From: RI-231 sp041394905
Lineage (GTDB): Bacteria; Acidobacteriota; Terriglobia; Bryobacterales; UBA6623
Direction: 5' to 3'
Length of the DNA stretch: 64,000 nucleotides
NCBI GenBank assembly: GCA_041394905.1
Contig: JAWKHJ010000002.1
Location: 124,001 to 188,000, forward strand
How positions within the stretch are numbered: position 1 is the stretch's first letter; every line of letters starts with the position of its first letter. Below, piece by piece: positions 18,345 through 29,544 of this stretch. A program made the translations under genes and the position numbers. Below the pieces are notes generated by a model that was not told the origin of the DNA, searched no databases, and was given only the letters and a program-made list of their open reading frames with translations.

Positions 18345-18749
18345 GTGGCTGCTGACCTGATCCCCATCACCCCGCCTGCAGATCTCTCGGAATCGAACGA
18401 ACCTCCGCGCTTGACCCGCGTCCAACGCCAAGCCATCCTCGCGCTCGTCGAATACCCCTCGGTTCCCGAGGCGGCCGAAGCCATCGGGAAGTCCCCGCGC
18501 ACCTTGCAACGCTGGCTCGGGCGACCCGAGTTCCGTGACGCCCTCGACCGCATCCTCGAAGCTCGGGAGACCGCCATCGCCGCCGAACTGCAAACCCACG
18601 CCGACCTCGCAATCGAGACTCTCGCCGCGCTCGCCGCCAACAATTGGACCAAGGACGGCCCGCGCGTTCAGGCCTGCCGTCACCTGCTCGAGTACGGCGA
18701 GCGCCGTCTGGAACGAGTGCGAAAAAGGACGGAATCCCTAAGGTCCTGA
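18345..18749 (+). CDS. Helix-turn-helix protein of phBC6A51-like type
   Basis: A 134-residue protein starting with GTG after a good ribosome site (GGAAGTAGGAG). A helix-turn-helix lies at about residues 25-65, with AILALVEYPSVPEAAEAIGK and SPRTLQRWL, resembling phage small-terminase or phBC6A51-type HTH proteins that bind DNA. The rest is helical with a basic C-terminus (GERRLERVRKRTESLRS). No other phage genes are near. It closes the accessory stretch and may be a lone remnant or a regulator. Confidence 0.6.
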   Translation: MAADLIPITPPADLSESNEPPRLTRVQRQAILALVEYPSVPEAAEAIGKSPRTLQRWLGRPEFRDALDRILEARETAIAAELQTHADLAIETLAALAANNWTKDGPRVQACRHLLEYGERRLERVRKRTESLRS

Positions 18750-18948
18750 GAGACTCTTGTCGCGAATTGTCTAGTACCGGAACAATGGGGTCTGAATCCA
18801 GGTGATAGATTCTAAGAGAGTTATCGCGGATCGCGGCTCGATGACGTATCTAGGATTTTTCTCCTAGTAAAACCCACCATTGCGCCCGGTGAGTCCGCAT
18901 CTGACAATGAGTGCTGCGGGGCGGCTGCTCACTCCGCTCTCCGCACCT

Positions 18949-19437
18949 ATGATCGCTCCTGCCCTGCCCGCCGACGAATCGACGCGTTTACAGACGTTGC
19001 ACTCGCTCGGTCTACTCGATACTCCGCCGGAGGAGCGCTTCGACCGCGTCATCCGATTGGCCCGCCGGATCTTCGACGTTCCCGTCGCCGTCATCAGCTT
19101 GGTCGACGCCGAACGGCAATGGTTCAAGTCCTGTCTCGGGCTCGATGTGCAGGAGACTCCGCGCGAGATCTCCTTCTGTGGTCACACCATCCTCAGCGCG
19201 AATGCGCTCATCGTCGAAGACGCGCAACTCGACCCGCGCTTCTGCTCGAATCCGCTCGTCACGCGGCCGCCGCATATCCGCTTTTACGCTGGGCGGCCTC
19301 TCTTCGTCGGCCCGGGTTCGGCGATCGGCTCGCTCTGCGTCCTCGACGCCAAGCCGCGCACCTTCTCCTCCGCGGACCACGACTCCCTGCGCGACCTCGC
19401 CGCGATCGTCGCGGACGAGCTCAAACGCCGGCCTTAG
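18949..19437 (+). CDS. GAF domain protein
   Basis: A soluble protein of 162 residues consisting of a single GAF domain: GLLDTPPEERFDRVIRLARR, then VAVISLVDAERQWFKSCLGL, EISFCGHTIL and FYAGRPLF. This GAF subtype is usually the sensory front end of histidine kinases or diguanylate cyclases, but here no output domain follows, so it may act alone or as a partner of another sensor. The start MIAPALPADES was chosen because family members begin this way; an in-frame ATG 42 bp upstream is an alternative. It is convergent with the glycoside hydrolase gene. Confidence 0.8.
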   Translation: MIAPALPADESTRLQTLHSLGLLDTPPEERFDRVIRLARRIFDVPVAVISLVDAERQWFKSCLGLDVQETPREISFCGHTILSANALIVEDAQLDPRFCSNPLVTRPPHIRFYAGRPLFVGPGSAIGSLCVLDAKPRTFSSADHDSLRDLAAIVADELKRRP

Positions 19438-19444
19438 AGAAGCC

Positions 19445-22081
<2,637 letters not shown>

Positions 22082-22127
22082 GAGCTCTGACCAATATATC
22101 GGACGGGATCGCTGTGTCGAAAAGCGC

Positions 22128-22163
22128 GAAGGGCCGCGCCCTGACTTCAGGACGCGGCCCTTC
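22128..22163 (-). terminator. Hairpin terminator for the TonB receptor gene
   Basis: GAAGGGCCGCG pairs with CGCGGCCCTTC, and the inner CCTGA/TCAGG continues the stem across one mismatch, giving a very stable hairpin. On the minus strand it is followed by a short TTTT tract, and it lies between the end of the receptor gene and the start of the hydrolase gene, fitting termination of the receptor transcript. Confidence 0.6.
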
Positions 22164-22195
22164 GGCCTTCTGTAGGTTGTGTTGCGGAGCCGCCC

Positions 22196-24925
22196 TTACC
22201 AGCCGATCCGCAGGCCGAAGCGGAAGAACCGCTGGTCGAGGCCTTCGCGGCCCGTGTTCTTGATCGAGGTCAACTTCATGAAGTTGCCCGAGGTCACGTT
22301 GTTGCTCGGCGTGTTGAAGTGCGGCGTGTTCGTGGCATTGAACAGCTCGGCGCGGAACTGGAGGTTGACCCGCTCGCTGACCTGGAACTTGCGGAACAGG
22401 CCCAAGTCCAGGTTGAACAGTGGAGCGCCGCTCAAGTTATTGATACCGCAGGTGCCGAAGCGGTCCGAGGTCGGGCGCGCGAAGGCTCCGCGGTCATAGA
22501 ACAACCCTTCGTCCCCGTGGAAGCCGAGCTTTTGCGGGGCGTCGATGCAGTCGGCGACTTGCCCAGAGCCCGCCGCCGAGATGTCGTTGGACGAGGTGAC
22601 CGTGAAGGGCTGGCCCGAGTACCAGCTGAGCAAGTGGTTGAACTGCCACCCGCCCAGGATCGCGCCTCCGACGCCTCCGTTCGAGAGCAGCTTCTTACCC
22701 TTGCCGAATGGCGACTCGGCGATACCGGAAAACTGGAAGTTGTGTCGGATGTCCTGCGGGAGCCGGCCATACATGCGGTCGTACAGCCACGGGATCCGGA
22801 ACGTGTTCGTCCCAGCGCCCGAGTCTTCGCTCGTGTACCCGCGCGCGTGCGCCCAGGTCCATGCGAAGTTGAGCTGGTAGCCGTTGGAGAAGCGCCGCTC
22901 GAGCTTGGACTGCAAAGAGTCGTACTTGGGCGTGCCCAGGCTGCCGAACAAGACGGTTCCGACGGTGCGGCCCGGGAAGCGTTGGTTGATGCGCCGCCCG
23001 GCGTTGCCCTCGCCAATGTAGCTCCAGTTTTGCTCGAGCGCCGCGAGCTGGTTGTTCGACCGAGTCGCTACGTAGCCGCTGGACCCGATCCACGAGCCAA
23101 AGCGCTTTTCGATCGTGAAGTTCCACGACTGGATGTAGCCGCGCACCAGGTTGTCGGTGTCCATCGTGTTGACGGCCGCCGTCAGCGGTGTGGGCAGCAC
23201 GCCCGAGCTTGTATCAGGCTCGTTAATCACCGGCAGACCTTCGCGCAGTGACGTCGCCGAAACCCAGGCGTTGTCCTGGTTCAGGTTCTGAACGTACATG
23301 ATGGGATAGTTGGTCCGCAGTGGCCTCGCCCAGTTGAACGGGTCGGCCGTCATACCGTAGCCAGCGCGGATCACCATGGAATCCGTTGCGCGATAGGCCA
23401 GGCCCACGCGCGGCAGGATCTTCTGCCGGCCGATGGTGATGCCGCAGTTCTCCGGCGTCGGCCCCACCCCGCAGAGCAGCATGTCGTTCGTGTTGAAGTC
23501 ATATCTTTCTAGCCCGCGGGTCTTGCGCGTGGGGAAGGGGAATATCTCCGCGCGCACGCCGTAGGACATCGTCAGCTTGCTGTTGATCTGCCAGCGGTCG
23601 CGAAGGTAAAAGCTGTGGAATTGCGTCCGGGTCTCGTATCCATCTGGATTGAATTGCCAGATCTTACCGGCACGGCTCGATTGCCCCAGCAGGAACGAGC
23701 CTACTGCGTTGTAGTCCGTGCCGCGCGAGTCGCCCTCGGCGCCGCCGCGCAGACGAGTGAGGTTCTGGCTGAACTCGAAGCCGCCCGAGGCCGGGCCCAC
23801 TGAGCCCGAGAACTCTGGCTGGTTGTGGTTCAAATCCTGGAAGTACAGGTCCATGCCGAAACGCACGTTGTGCGTGCCCTTCGTCCAATTGCCGTTGGCG
23901 ACGTATTGGTTCTGCGGGTCCGAACGGAAGTAGGGCATGAAGTTGTTTGGGATGCCGATGTCTTCGAACCCGGAGATCCGCAGCCGCGGCCAACCGCCGT
24001 CGATGCGCCGATCCGATTGCAGGCCCGGGATGCCGAGTAAGGTCCAGCCGATGTTCTCGTCTAACTGCTCCTGCTCGACGTTCGTGTCGTTGAGCGTGTA
24101 GCCGGAGTAGGCGTCGAACACCAGGTTGGGGTTGACGACGTATGTCAACGAGAGTGTGCCCGAGTACGTGTTGCCGAAGCCGTGTCCCGGGTTCGAGTTT
24201 GTCGGATGCAGCGCGCGTCCGCCCACAACCCCCAGCGCTTGGCCGTTATCCATGCGGTAGTCGAGCATACTGAAGCGTACGAAGGCGGTGAGCTTGTCAG
24301 TCAGGTTGAAGTTCACCTTCGAGTCGAGCGTGTCGCGGAAGAACGACGTCGCGCCGGAGCCGATGAAGTTCTGCGTCAACCCGAAATCGCCCGATCCCGC
24401 CTTGTTGGGGCTGGGGAACGCGGGATGGTTGAACACCGCCGCGGCGCCCGGATCGATGCGAGAGGTCGGGATGACGTTGTTGGCGAAGTACGAGCGGCCG
24501 CGGCCGTTGCCATCGCCGCTGAGCGGGTCGTAGATGGCGCAGTCGGACGTGCCGCCCATGCCGGACATGGCCGAGTTGCAGCCGCTGAAGTTGAACACGC
24601 CGGCCAGATCGCCCGAACGCATCGTCGTGTCGGGAATGTCGACGAAGCGCTGCGCGTTCTGGCTCTCGCGCGTGCCTTCGTAGCTGAGGAAGTAAAAGAT
24701 CTTGTTTTTCTTGACCGGGCCACCGACCGTGCCGCCAAACTGATTCGATATGAACTTTGGCTTCGCGGACGTGCGGTCCGAAAAGAATGGGTAGGCCAAG
24801 GTGTGTTGGTTGGCGTGGTACTCGAACGCCGAACCATGGATCTGGTTCGTGCCCGTTGATCGTGAGGTTGATCGCCGCGCCGCCCCAATCCCTGCTCGGC
24901 GTCGAAGGTTCGTCACCACGTTCAC
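22196..24925 (-). CDS. TonB-dependent receptor, Oar-like (intact barrel part)
   Basis: Outer-membrane receptor of the large acidobacterial Oar-like type. The open 909-residue part holds the end of the plug (GTNQIHGSAFEYHANQHT, FGGTVGGPVKKNKIFYFLSYEG) and the whole beta barrel, ending in LDQRFFRFGLRIGW with a terminal aromatic residue as expected for outer-membrane insertion. The N-terminal carboxypeptidase-like domain and front of the plug lie upstream in broken frames, so the first few dozen codons here (NLRRRAGIGAARR) are a shifted reading. These receptors take up oligosaccharides, peptides or metal complexes through TonB; the substrate is unknown. The glycoside hydrolase gene next door hints at carbohydrate. 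Confidence 0.88.
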   Translation of the reverse strand: MNVVTNLRRRAGIGAARRSTSRSTGTNQIHGSAFEYHANQHTLAYPFFSDRTSAKPKFISNQFGGTVGGPVKKNKIFYFLSYEGTRESQNAQRFVDIPDTTMRSGDLAGVFNFSGCNSAMSGMGGTSDCAIYDPLSGDGNGRGRSYFANNVIPTSRIDPGAAAVFNHPAFPSPNKAGSGDFGLTQNFIGSGATSFFRDTLDSKVNFNLTDKLTAFVRFSMLDYRMDNGQALGVVGGRALHPTNSNPGHGFGNTYSGTLSLTYVVNPNLVFDAYSGYTLNDTNVEQEQLDENIGWTLLGIPGLQSDRRIDGGWPRLRISGFEDIGIPNNFMPYFRSDPQNQYVANGNWTKGTHNVRFGMDLYFQDLNHNQPEFSGSVGPASGGFEFSQNLTRLRGGAEGDSRGTDYNAVGSFLLGQSSRAGKIWQFNPDGYETRTQFHSFYLRDRWQINSKLTMSYGVRAEIFPFPTRKTRGLERYDFNTNDMLLCGVGPTPENCGITIGRQKILPRVGLAYRATDSMVIRAGYGMTADPFNWARPLRTNYPIMYVQNLNQDNAWVSATSLREGLPVINEPDTSSGVLPTPLTAAVNTMDTDNLVRGYIQSWNFTIEKRFGSWIGSSGYVATRSNNQLAALEQNWSYIGEGNAGRRINQRFPGRTVGTVLFGSLGTPKYDSLQSKLERRFSNGYQLNFAWTWAHARGYTSEDSGAGTNTFRIPWLYDRMYGRLPQDIRHNFQFSGIAESPFGKGKKLLSNGGVGGAILGGWQFNHLLSWYSGQPFTVTSSNDISAAGSGQVADCIDAPQKLGFHGDEGLFYDRGAFARPTSDRFGTCGINNLSGAPLFNLDLGLFRKFQVSERVNLQFRAELFNATNTPHFNTPSNNVTSGNFMKLTSIKNTGREGLDQRFFRFGLRIGW

Positions 24926-25500
24926 TTGCTCGATGGACTGAGCGCCGGGTTAGCCAGTCTGTGCGGCACCCAGATGTTCGTCAGCTTGCGCCGTCAATGC
25001 GCGTGTTGTTGTTGGCGTGACGTGCCGTTGACCGATGACGCGACGGTTCGTCGGCCCGAGTTGCGTGTGGCGGTGAGGCCGGGCGGTCAGAACAGCATCT
25101 GATAGTGCGCCGGACGGCAGGTTCTTCAGTGCTTCTCGGTCACTTCCTGCCGTACTTCGGCGCGGTCCGTCTGCAACACGCCCGCAGCCGACACTTGACT
25201 GTTTCTGTCACGCCGATCTCGACGTGACGTTGACGCGGTCACCGAGTTCGGACGGATGTCGATCCGGTCTCGCGGTAGCCTGGAATCCGTCGGATTGACT
25301 TCCAGGTCCAGTTGCCCGGCGAGCGTTCGTATCCGGCCGGCCCGGTTTGGGCTTCGAACGGTTCCGGTTTGTTCGTCCGTGAGCGTACGGCCGCTCTCGT
25401 TCGTCGAGGGCTGCAACAAGCCGAAGCAATCGGCGCAGTGACCCAACAGAGCGATCATCCAACGCACACGCCTGCACCCGCAGGCGCGACGTTCTGGCAT
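24926..25500 (-). pseudogene. Broken 5' part of the TonB receptor gene
   Basis: Reading all three minus-strand frames recovers the missing front of the receptor: TNESG and a TGTV-like carboxypeptidase-regulatory domain, AGVLQTDRAEVRQEVTEKH, then NGTSRQ, NNTRIDGA, LTNIWVPHRLANPAL and QSIEQVNVVTN, followed at 24840-24920 by FDAEQG and GGAAINLT in another frame. These are in the correct order and spacing for an Oar-like plug, but about eight small indels are needed. The signal peptide and true start cannot be fixed. With this part the receptor would be about 1,100 residues, normal for the family. Confidence 0.65.
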
Positions 25501-26140
25501 ACGATCCTCTAATTACCCAGCCGGACAGCGCATCCGGCTACCCGTTTCCTCAGGCGGGTCGCTCCGCCTTGAGAGGCGTCCGCGAGCCCGCTTTTCCCAT
25601 CGATTGAAGGAGAGCGATCCAGCGACCAGCGCGACCGGATCTAGTGTGAACTGGATTTTTATCGGATATTACGGCTACTTAACTTTCGTATCAAAAAGTC
25701 CAGTCTAATCCCCGGCAGCCAAGGTTGGAAGAAGGCTGTAGTTTCTGTTCGCGTACTTTTATCAATAAGTTGCGCTTTCCTGAGTATCCGGGTTGCGTTT
25801 GTCGGCCGCGGGCCTAGGGGATAGTAAAATTGTAAATAGACTAATCTGCTACCTATGCAGGTGGTGAAGAATCCAAAAAGGGGTGGGCTTGCAGGTTTTG
25901 GCTGAGCCTTGCGCGGCTGATGGATCCGACGCAGAGGCCGACGTCGACCTCCTCTTTGGGCGTCCTGTGCTCGGCGGACCAGTCTGGCGATTTATGCCCT
26001 TGTTTTGGGCCTCGAGCCAATCGAGCATGTCGCGAATGCCTGGAAAGCCCACAAACAAAGCAACCTTCAATGAACGTCCTGTCACAACTCGTAACCTGAG
26101 CTGTCACCCTTCGCCCTTCCGGACAAGGGGTTTTCGCGCG
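25501..26140. other. Divergent intergenic region with AT-rich core
   Basis: About 640 bp between the TonB receptor and the propeller gene, which are transcribed away from each other. The part from about 25630 to 25860 is clearly richer in A/T than its surroundings and should hold the promoters of both genes. No convincing small gene was found; short open frames on the minus strand at 25849-26107 give Ser/Pro/Arg-rich translations without family features. Confidence 0.6.
25650..25704. repeat. Imperfect inverted repeat in the divergent promoter region
   Basis: ACTGGATTTTTAT at 25650-25662 is mirrored by ATCAAAAAGTCCAGT at 25690-25704 across a 27-bp spacer, with two single-base interruptions. 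It lies in the AT-rich core upstream of the TonB receptor. It could be an operator or a stem in the receptor leader; neither is shown. Confidence 0.35.
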
Positions 26141-27513
26141 ATGACTTGCTTTTCAGGACTATCGGTTCGGCCGACGGCTGTCGCGACCGTCGTCCTAGCC
26201 TGCGTCCTTTCCACCCTCGACGCGTTTGCCGGCGATGAGAATTGGGCGCAGTGGCGCGGGCCGAACCAGAACGGAGCGTCCTCCTCCGCCCACGATCTCC
26301 CGATCCAGTTCAGCCCGACCCGCAATGTGCTGTGGAAGGTCGCTGCCCAGTTGGAGCGCCGCCACACCGATCGTTTGGGGGGATACGATCTTCGTCACAT
26401 CCGCGGAGGCGGGCTTCCACGACGTCCAGCAGTACAAGCCAGGCGAGCAGCCAAAACCCGGCGCCAAGCCCGAACCTGGCTCCGCTACTCGCGACAAGAT
26501 CTTTCTATTGGCCATCAGCCGCAAGGAGGGCAAGATCTTTTGGAGCCGTCAGATCGGCGACCACAACCGGATCTACCGCAAGCACAACCTCGCTTCTCCT
26601 TCCCCCGTCACGGACGGCCGCCACGTCTGGACGATGACCGGCGGCGGCTCGCTGCGCTGCTTCGACTTCCAGGGAAAGCAACTGTGGGAGCGCGACATTC
26701 AGCACGATTACGGCGCGTTTGGGCTCAACCACGGCTACGCTTCAAGCCCGCTGCTCGACTCGGGACGCCTTTACATCCAGGTTCTGCACGGCATGCGCAC
26801 CGACGACCCGTCGTACGTCTTCGCTGTCGACGGAGCCAGCGGCAAGACTTTGTGGAAGGTCGAACGCCCGACGGACGCGCCGAACGAATCGCCCGATGAC
26901 TACTCGACGCCGATCATCGCCACGATCGACGGCCAACGTCAGCTCGTCGTCTCCGGCGGCGACTATGTGACCGGCCACAGCCTGCAGACCGGCAAGGAGA
27001 TCTGGCGGATGGGCGGCTTCAACCCCGGCGGCGAGCGGTTTTACCGCACAATCGCCTCCTCGATCGCTCTCGGGAATGTGATTTATACGACCAGTACACG
27101 GGGCAAACCTTTCATCGCATTCCGCGCCGGCGGCAAGGGACTGCTTCCCCACGGCCGTGCTATGGCAAAATGACCTCGGATCCGACGTTCCAACGCCCAC
27201 CACCGACGGCCGTCGCATCTTCGTCGTCAACGATCGCGGAATTGTCGTCGCGCTCGACGCCAAGAATGGCAAGGTCCTCTGGGACCGCGAGCGCATCGAG
27301 CCCGGTATCTACAGCTCGTCTCCACTGCTGGCCGACGGCAAGATCTACGCGACCAACGAAGACGGAACGACGACGGTGCTCTCGGCGGGCCCGGAATTCG
27401 AGATCCTCGCCGTCAATCGTCTGGACAGCCATACCCTGGCCAGTCCGGTCGCAGTCGGCGACCAACTATTCATCAGGACCGCGGAATACCTCTACTGTTT
27501 CGCCAAGAAGTGA
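26141..27513 (+). CDS. Exported PQQ-type (BamB-like) beta-propeller protein, two frameshifts
   Basis: A protein of about 456 residues with a signal peptide (VVLACVLSTLDAFAGDE) followed by NWAQWRGPNQNGASS, the standard opening of PQQ-like propeller proteins in Acidobacteria and Planctomycetes. Blade motifs recur: LLAISRKEGKIFWSRQI, VFAVDGASGKTLWKVE, VVALDAKNGKVLWDRE, LLADGKIYATNEDG. The frame changes near 26340 and near 27153, where adding one G restores HGAVLWQNDL. It probably acts in the periplasm as a scaffold or dehydrogenase-like protein; no catalytic or PQQ-ligand set could be confirmed. It leads a same-strand group with the zinc-ribbon, DUF1800 and DUF1501 genes. Confidence 0.83.
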
Positions 27514-27548
27514 ACGCGAGGTTCGCGTCGTCCGGGAGAGAGCTTCAT

Positions 27549-27791
27549 ATGGAAGGCGGGGAACTGCGCCTAGGCGACCTGGTCGACGACCACTGCTCGC
27601 GCTGTCACATGCTTACGGATCACGCCGTCGTGGCGATCGTCAACAACGAGCCGGCGATGGTGCGCTGCCGCACGTGCTACTACGAGCACAAGTACCGCAA
27701 AGGAAAAAGCGGCGGCAAGAAGAAGGCTTCGAAGAAGGCCGATCTGTTCGATCAAGTGCTCTCGAAGATCACAGGCGGCGCGGAAGAGTAG
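27549..27791 (+). CDS. Small zinc-ribbon protein
   Basis: An 80-residue protein with two Cys pairs, CSRC (near residue 17) and CRTC (near residue 42), joined by a strand-rich segment HMLTDHAVVAIVNNEPAMVR; this is a zinc-ribbon layout. The C-terminus is Lys/Gly-rich (KGKSGGKKKASKKADL), consistent with binding nucleic acid. The ATG was chosen because GGGAGAG precedes it at good spacing; an upstream GTG would add 13 residues. No named family is known to me, but proteins with this HCSRC...CRTCYYEH pattern are common in Acidobacteria. It lies between the propeller and DUF1800 genes. Confidence 0.72.
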   Translation: MEGGELRLGDLVDDHCSRCHMLTDHAVVAIVNNEPAMVRCRTCYYEHKYRKGKSGGKKKASKKADLFDQVLSKITGGAEE

Positions 27792-27846
27792 CGGACTGCG
27801 CGAGCTTTCGCGCAACTTTCGGGGCGAGATTCGGGTTCGCAGATGC

Positions 27847-29538
27847 GTGACCCGTTCCGCAAAGATCGCCCTGTGCGCGATGACTTTGGCAGCCTTCGCC
27901 GCGGCGGCCGCACGCAAGATTCCGCGCACCGCGCTGAACCCTGAGCAGCGCGCCTCCCATTTGCTCAACCGCATCGCCTATGGCCCGCGCCCGGGCGACG
28001 TGGACGCCATCCTCGCCCAAGGCGAGGCGGCCTACATCGAGCGTCAGCTTGCCCCTGAGGCGATCGACGACGAGGCGGTCGAGACGCGTTTGGCCTCGCT
28101 CGCGACGCTGCAACTCGACTCGCGCGAGCTTGCCGCGCTGTTCCCGCAACCCGGAGTGATCCAGCGGCTGGTGCGCGATGGCAAGATCGACCGTGGACAA
28201 TTTCCCCGTGGCGCTCGCCCGCTCAACGATTCGGAAGAAGAGGGCCAGATGCGGCGTCCGCGCGGGCCGGGCTTCGACATCCTGCACTACGAGATCCGGC
28301 GTTTGCCCGAACCCATCGAGGCGCCGGGCCAAAGAGGACGCTTTGCGCCGAAGATCGAAGGCGTGAACCCGCTGCCTGTCGTCGCCGCCCAACTACAGGC
28401 CGCGAAGCTGATCCGCGCCGTCGAGAGCGAGCGGCAGCTGCTCGCGGTGATGACGGACTTCTGGTTCAACCACTTCAACGTCTTCATGGGCAAGCCGCAG
28501 GCGCGCAACCTGGTCACCGCCTATGAGCGCGACGTGCTGCGTCCCAACGCCCTTGGCCGCTTCCGCGATCTGCTCGGCGCGGTCGCGCACTCGCCTGCGA
28601 TGCAGGTCTACCTCGACAACGCGCAGAGCTTCGGCTCCGATACGCCGCTGGGCAAGCGGCAGGGCCGCGGGATCAACGAGAACTATGCGCGCGAGCTGAT
28701 GGAGTTGCACACGTTGGGCGTCGACGGAGGCTATACCCAGCAAGACGTCACCGAAGCGGCGCGCGTCTTCACCGGCTGGACGCCCATCGCGTTTGGCTTC
28801 GGCCGCCGGGGGCGTGGCGCGGGTGACGGATTCTTGCCCCCAGCGCACGATCAGGGCGAAAAGACCGTACTCGGGGTGACGTTCGAGCCCGATGGCCCCC
28901 GCGAAGGCGAGAAGTTGCTCGATTTGCTCGCTGAGAATCCGGCTACGGCGCGCTTGCTTGCGACGAAGTTGGTGCGGCGCTTCGTCGCGGATGATCCGCC
29001 CGAGGCGCTCGTCGAACAGGTTGCCAAGACGTATACGAAGACGGGCGGCAACATTCGCGAGATGCTGCGGACGATCTTCTATTCGAAGCAGTTCTGGTCG
29101 CCCGAGGCTTATCGTTCGAAGGCCAAGAAGCCGCTGGAACTCGTCGCCTCGACGATCCGGGCTGTGGGCTCGGGCGTTGAACCCAACCGCCAGTTGCTGG
29201 GCACGTTGGAGCGCTTGGGAGAGCCGCTCTACATGTGTCAGCCGCCGACCGGCTACGACGACGTGGCGGAGGCTTGGCTGGGGAGCGATCAGCTCGTGCT
29301 TCGCTGGAATTTTGCCCTCGGAGCCGTGATGGGGAGGGCGCCCGGCATAGAAGCCGACCAAGATGCGTTGCAAGCCGAAGGTGGTAGGGCGGAGCGCATC
29401 GACAAGCTGGCAAAGCGCTTTTGGCATGAAAAGCCTTCCGAAGAGGCCCGTAAGCGTCTGCTCGCCGCGGCGAAAGACGTTCCAGACCAAGCGCTCGCCG
29501 CGCTGCTGCTCGGCGCACCGGAGTTCCAAAGGCGGTAA
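27847..29538 (+). CDS. DUF1800 family exported protein
   Basis: A 563-residue protein of the DUF1800 family, starting with GTG and a signal peptide (IALCAMTLAAFAAAAARK). Family marks are HLLNRIAYGPRPGDVDAIL, MTDFWFNHFNVF, YARELMELHTLGVDGGYTQ, DVTEAARVFTGW and KLVRRFVADDPP. These proteins are almost always encoded just before a DUF1501 protein, as here (6-bp gap), and the pair is thought to form an exported complex of unknown function. Two slightly charged insertions are seen around residues 118-180. Confidence 0.92.
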   Translation: MTRSAKIALCAMTLAAFAAAAARKIPRTALNPEQRASHLLNRIAYGPRPGDVDAILAQGEAAYIERQLAPEAIDDEAVETRLASLATLQLDSRELAALFPQPGVIQRLVRDGKIDRGQFPRGARPLNDSEEEGQMRRPRGPGFDILHYEIRRLPEPIEAPGQRGRFAPKIEGVNPLPVVAAQLQAAKLIRAVESERQLLAVMTDFWFNHFNVFMGKPQARNLVTAYERDVLRPNALGRFRDLLGAVAHSPAMQVYLDNAQSFGSDTPLGKRQGRGINENYARELMELHTLGVDGGYTQQDVTEAARVFTGWTPIAFGFGRRGRGAGDGFLPPAHDQGEKTVLGVTFEPDGPREGEKLLDLLAENPATARLLATKLVRRFVADDPPEALVEQVAKTYTKTGGNIREMLRTIFYSKQFWSPEAYRSKAKKPLELVASTIRAVGSGVEPNRQLLGTLERLGEPLYMCQPPTGYDDVAEAWLGSDQLVLRWNFALGAVMGRAPGIEADQDALQAEGGRAERIDKLAKRFWHEKPSEEARKRLLAAAKDVPDQALAALLLGAPEFQRR

Positions 29539-29544
29539 AGACCC

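Noticed and set aside
25849..26107. Two short minus-strand frames in the divergent region, first suspected as a transposase scrap
   Set aside because: Neither translation shows a transposase or other family pattern, and no terminal inverted repeats flank them.
28393..29529. Minus-strand open frame of 378 codons
   Set aside because: It is antisense to the DUF1800 gene, which has strong family motifs; the shadow frame has none.
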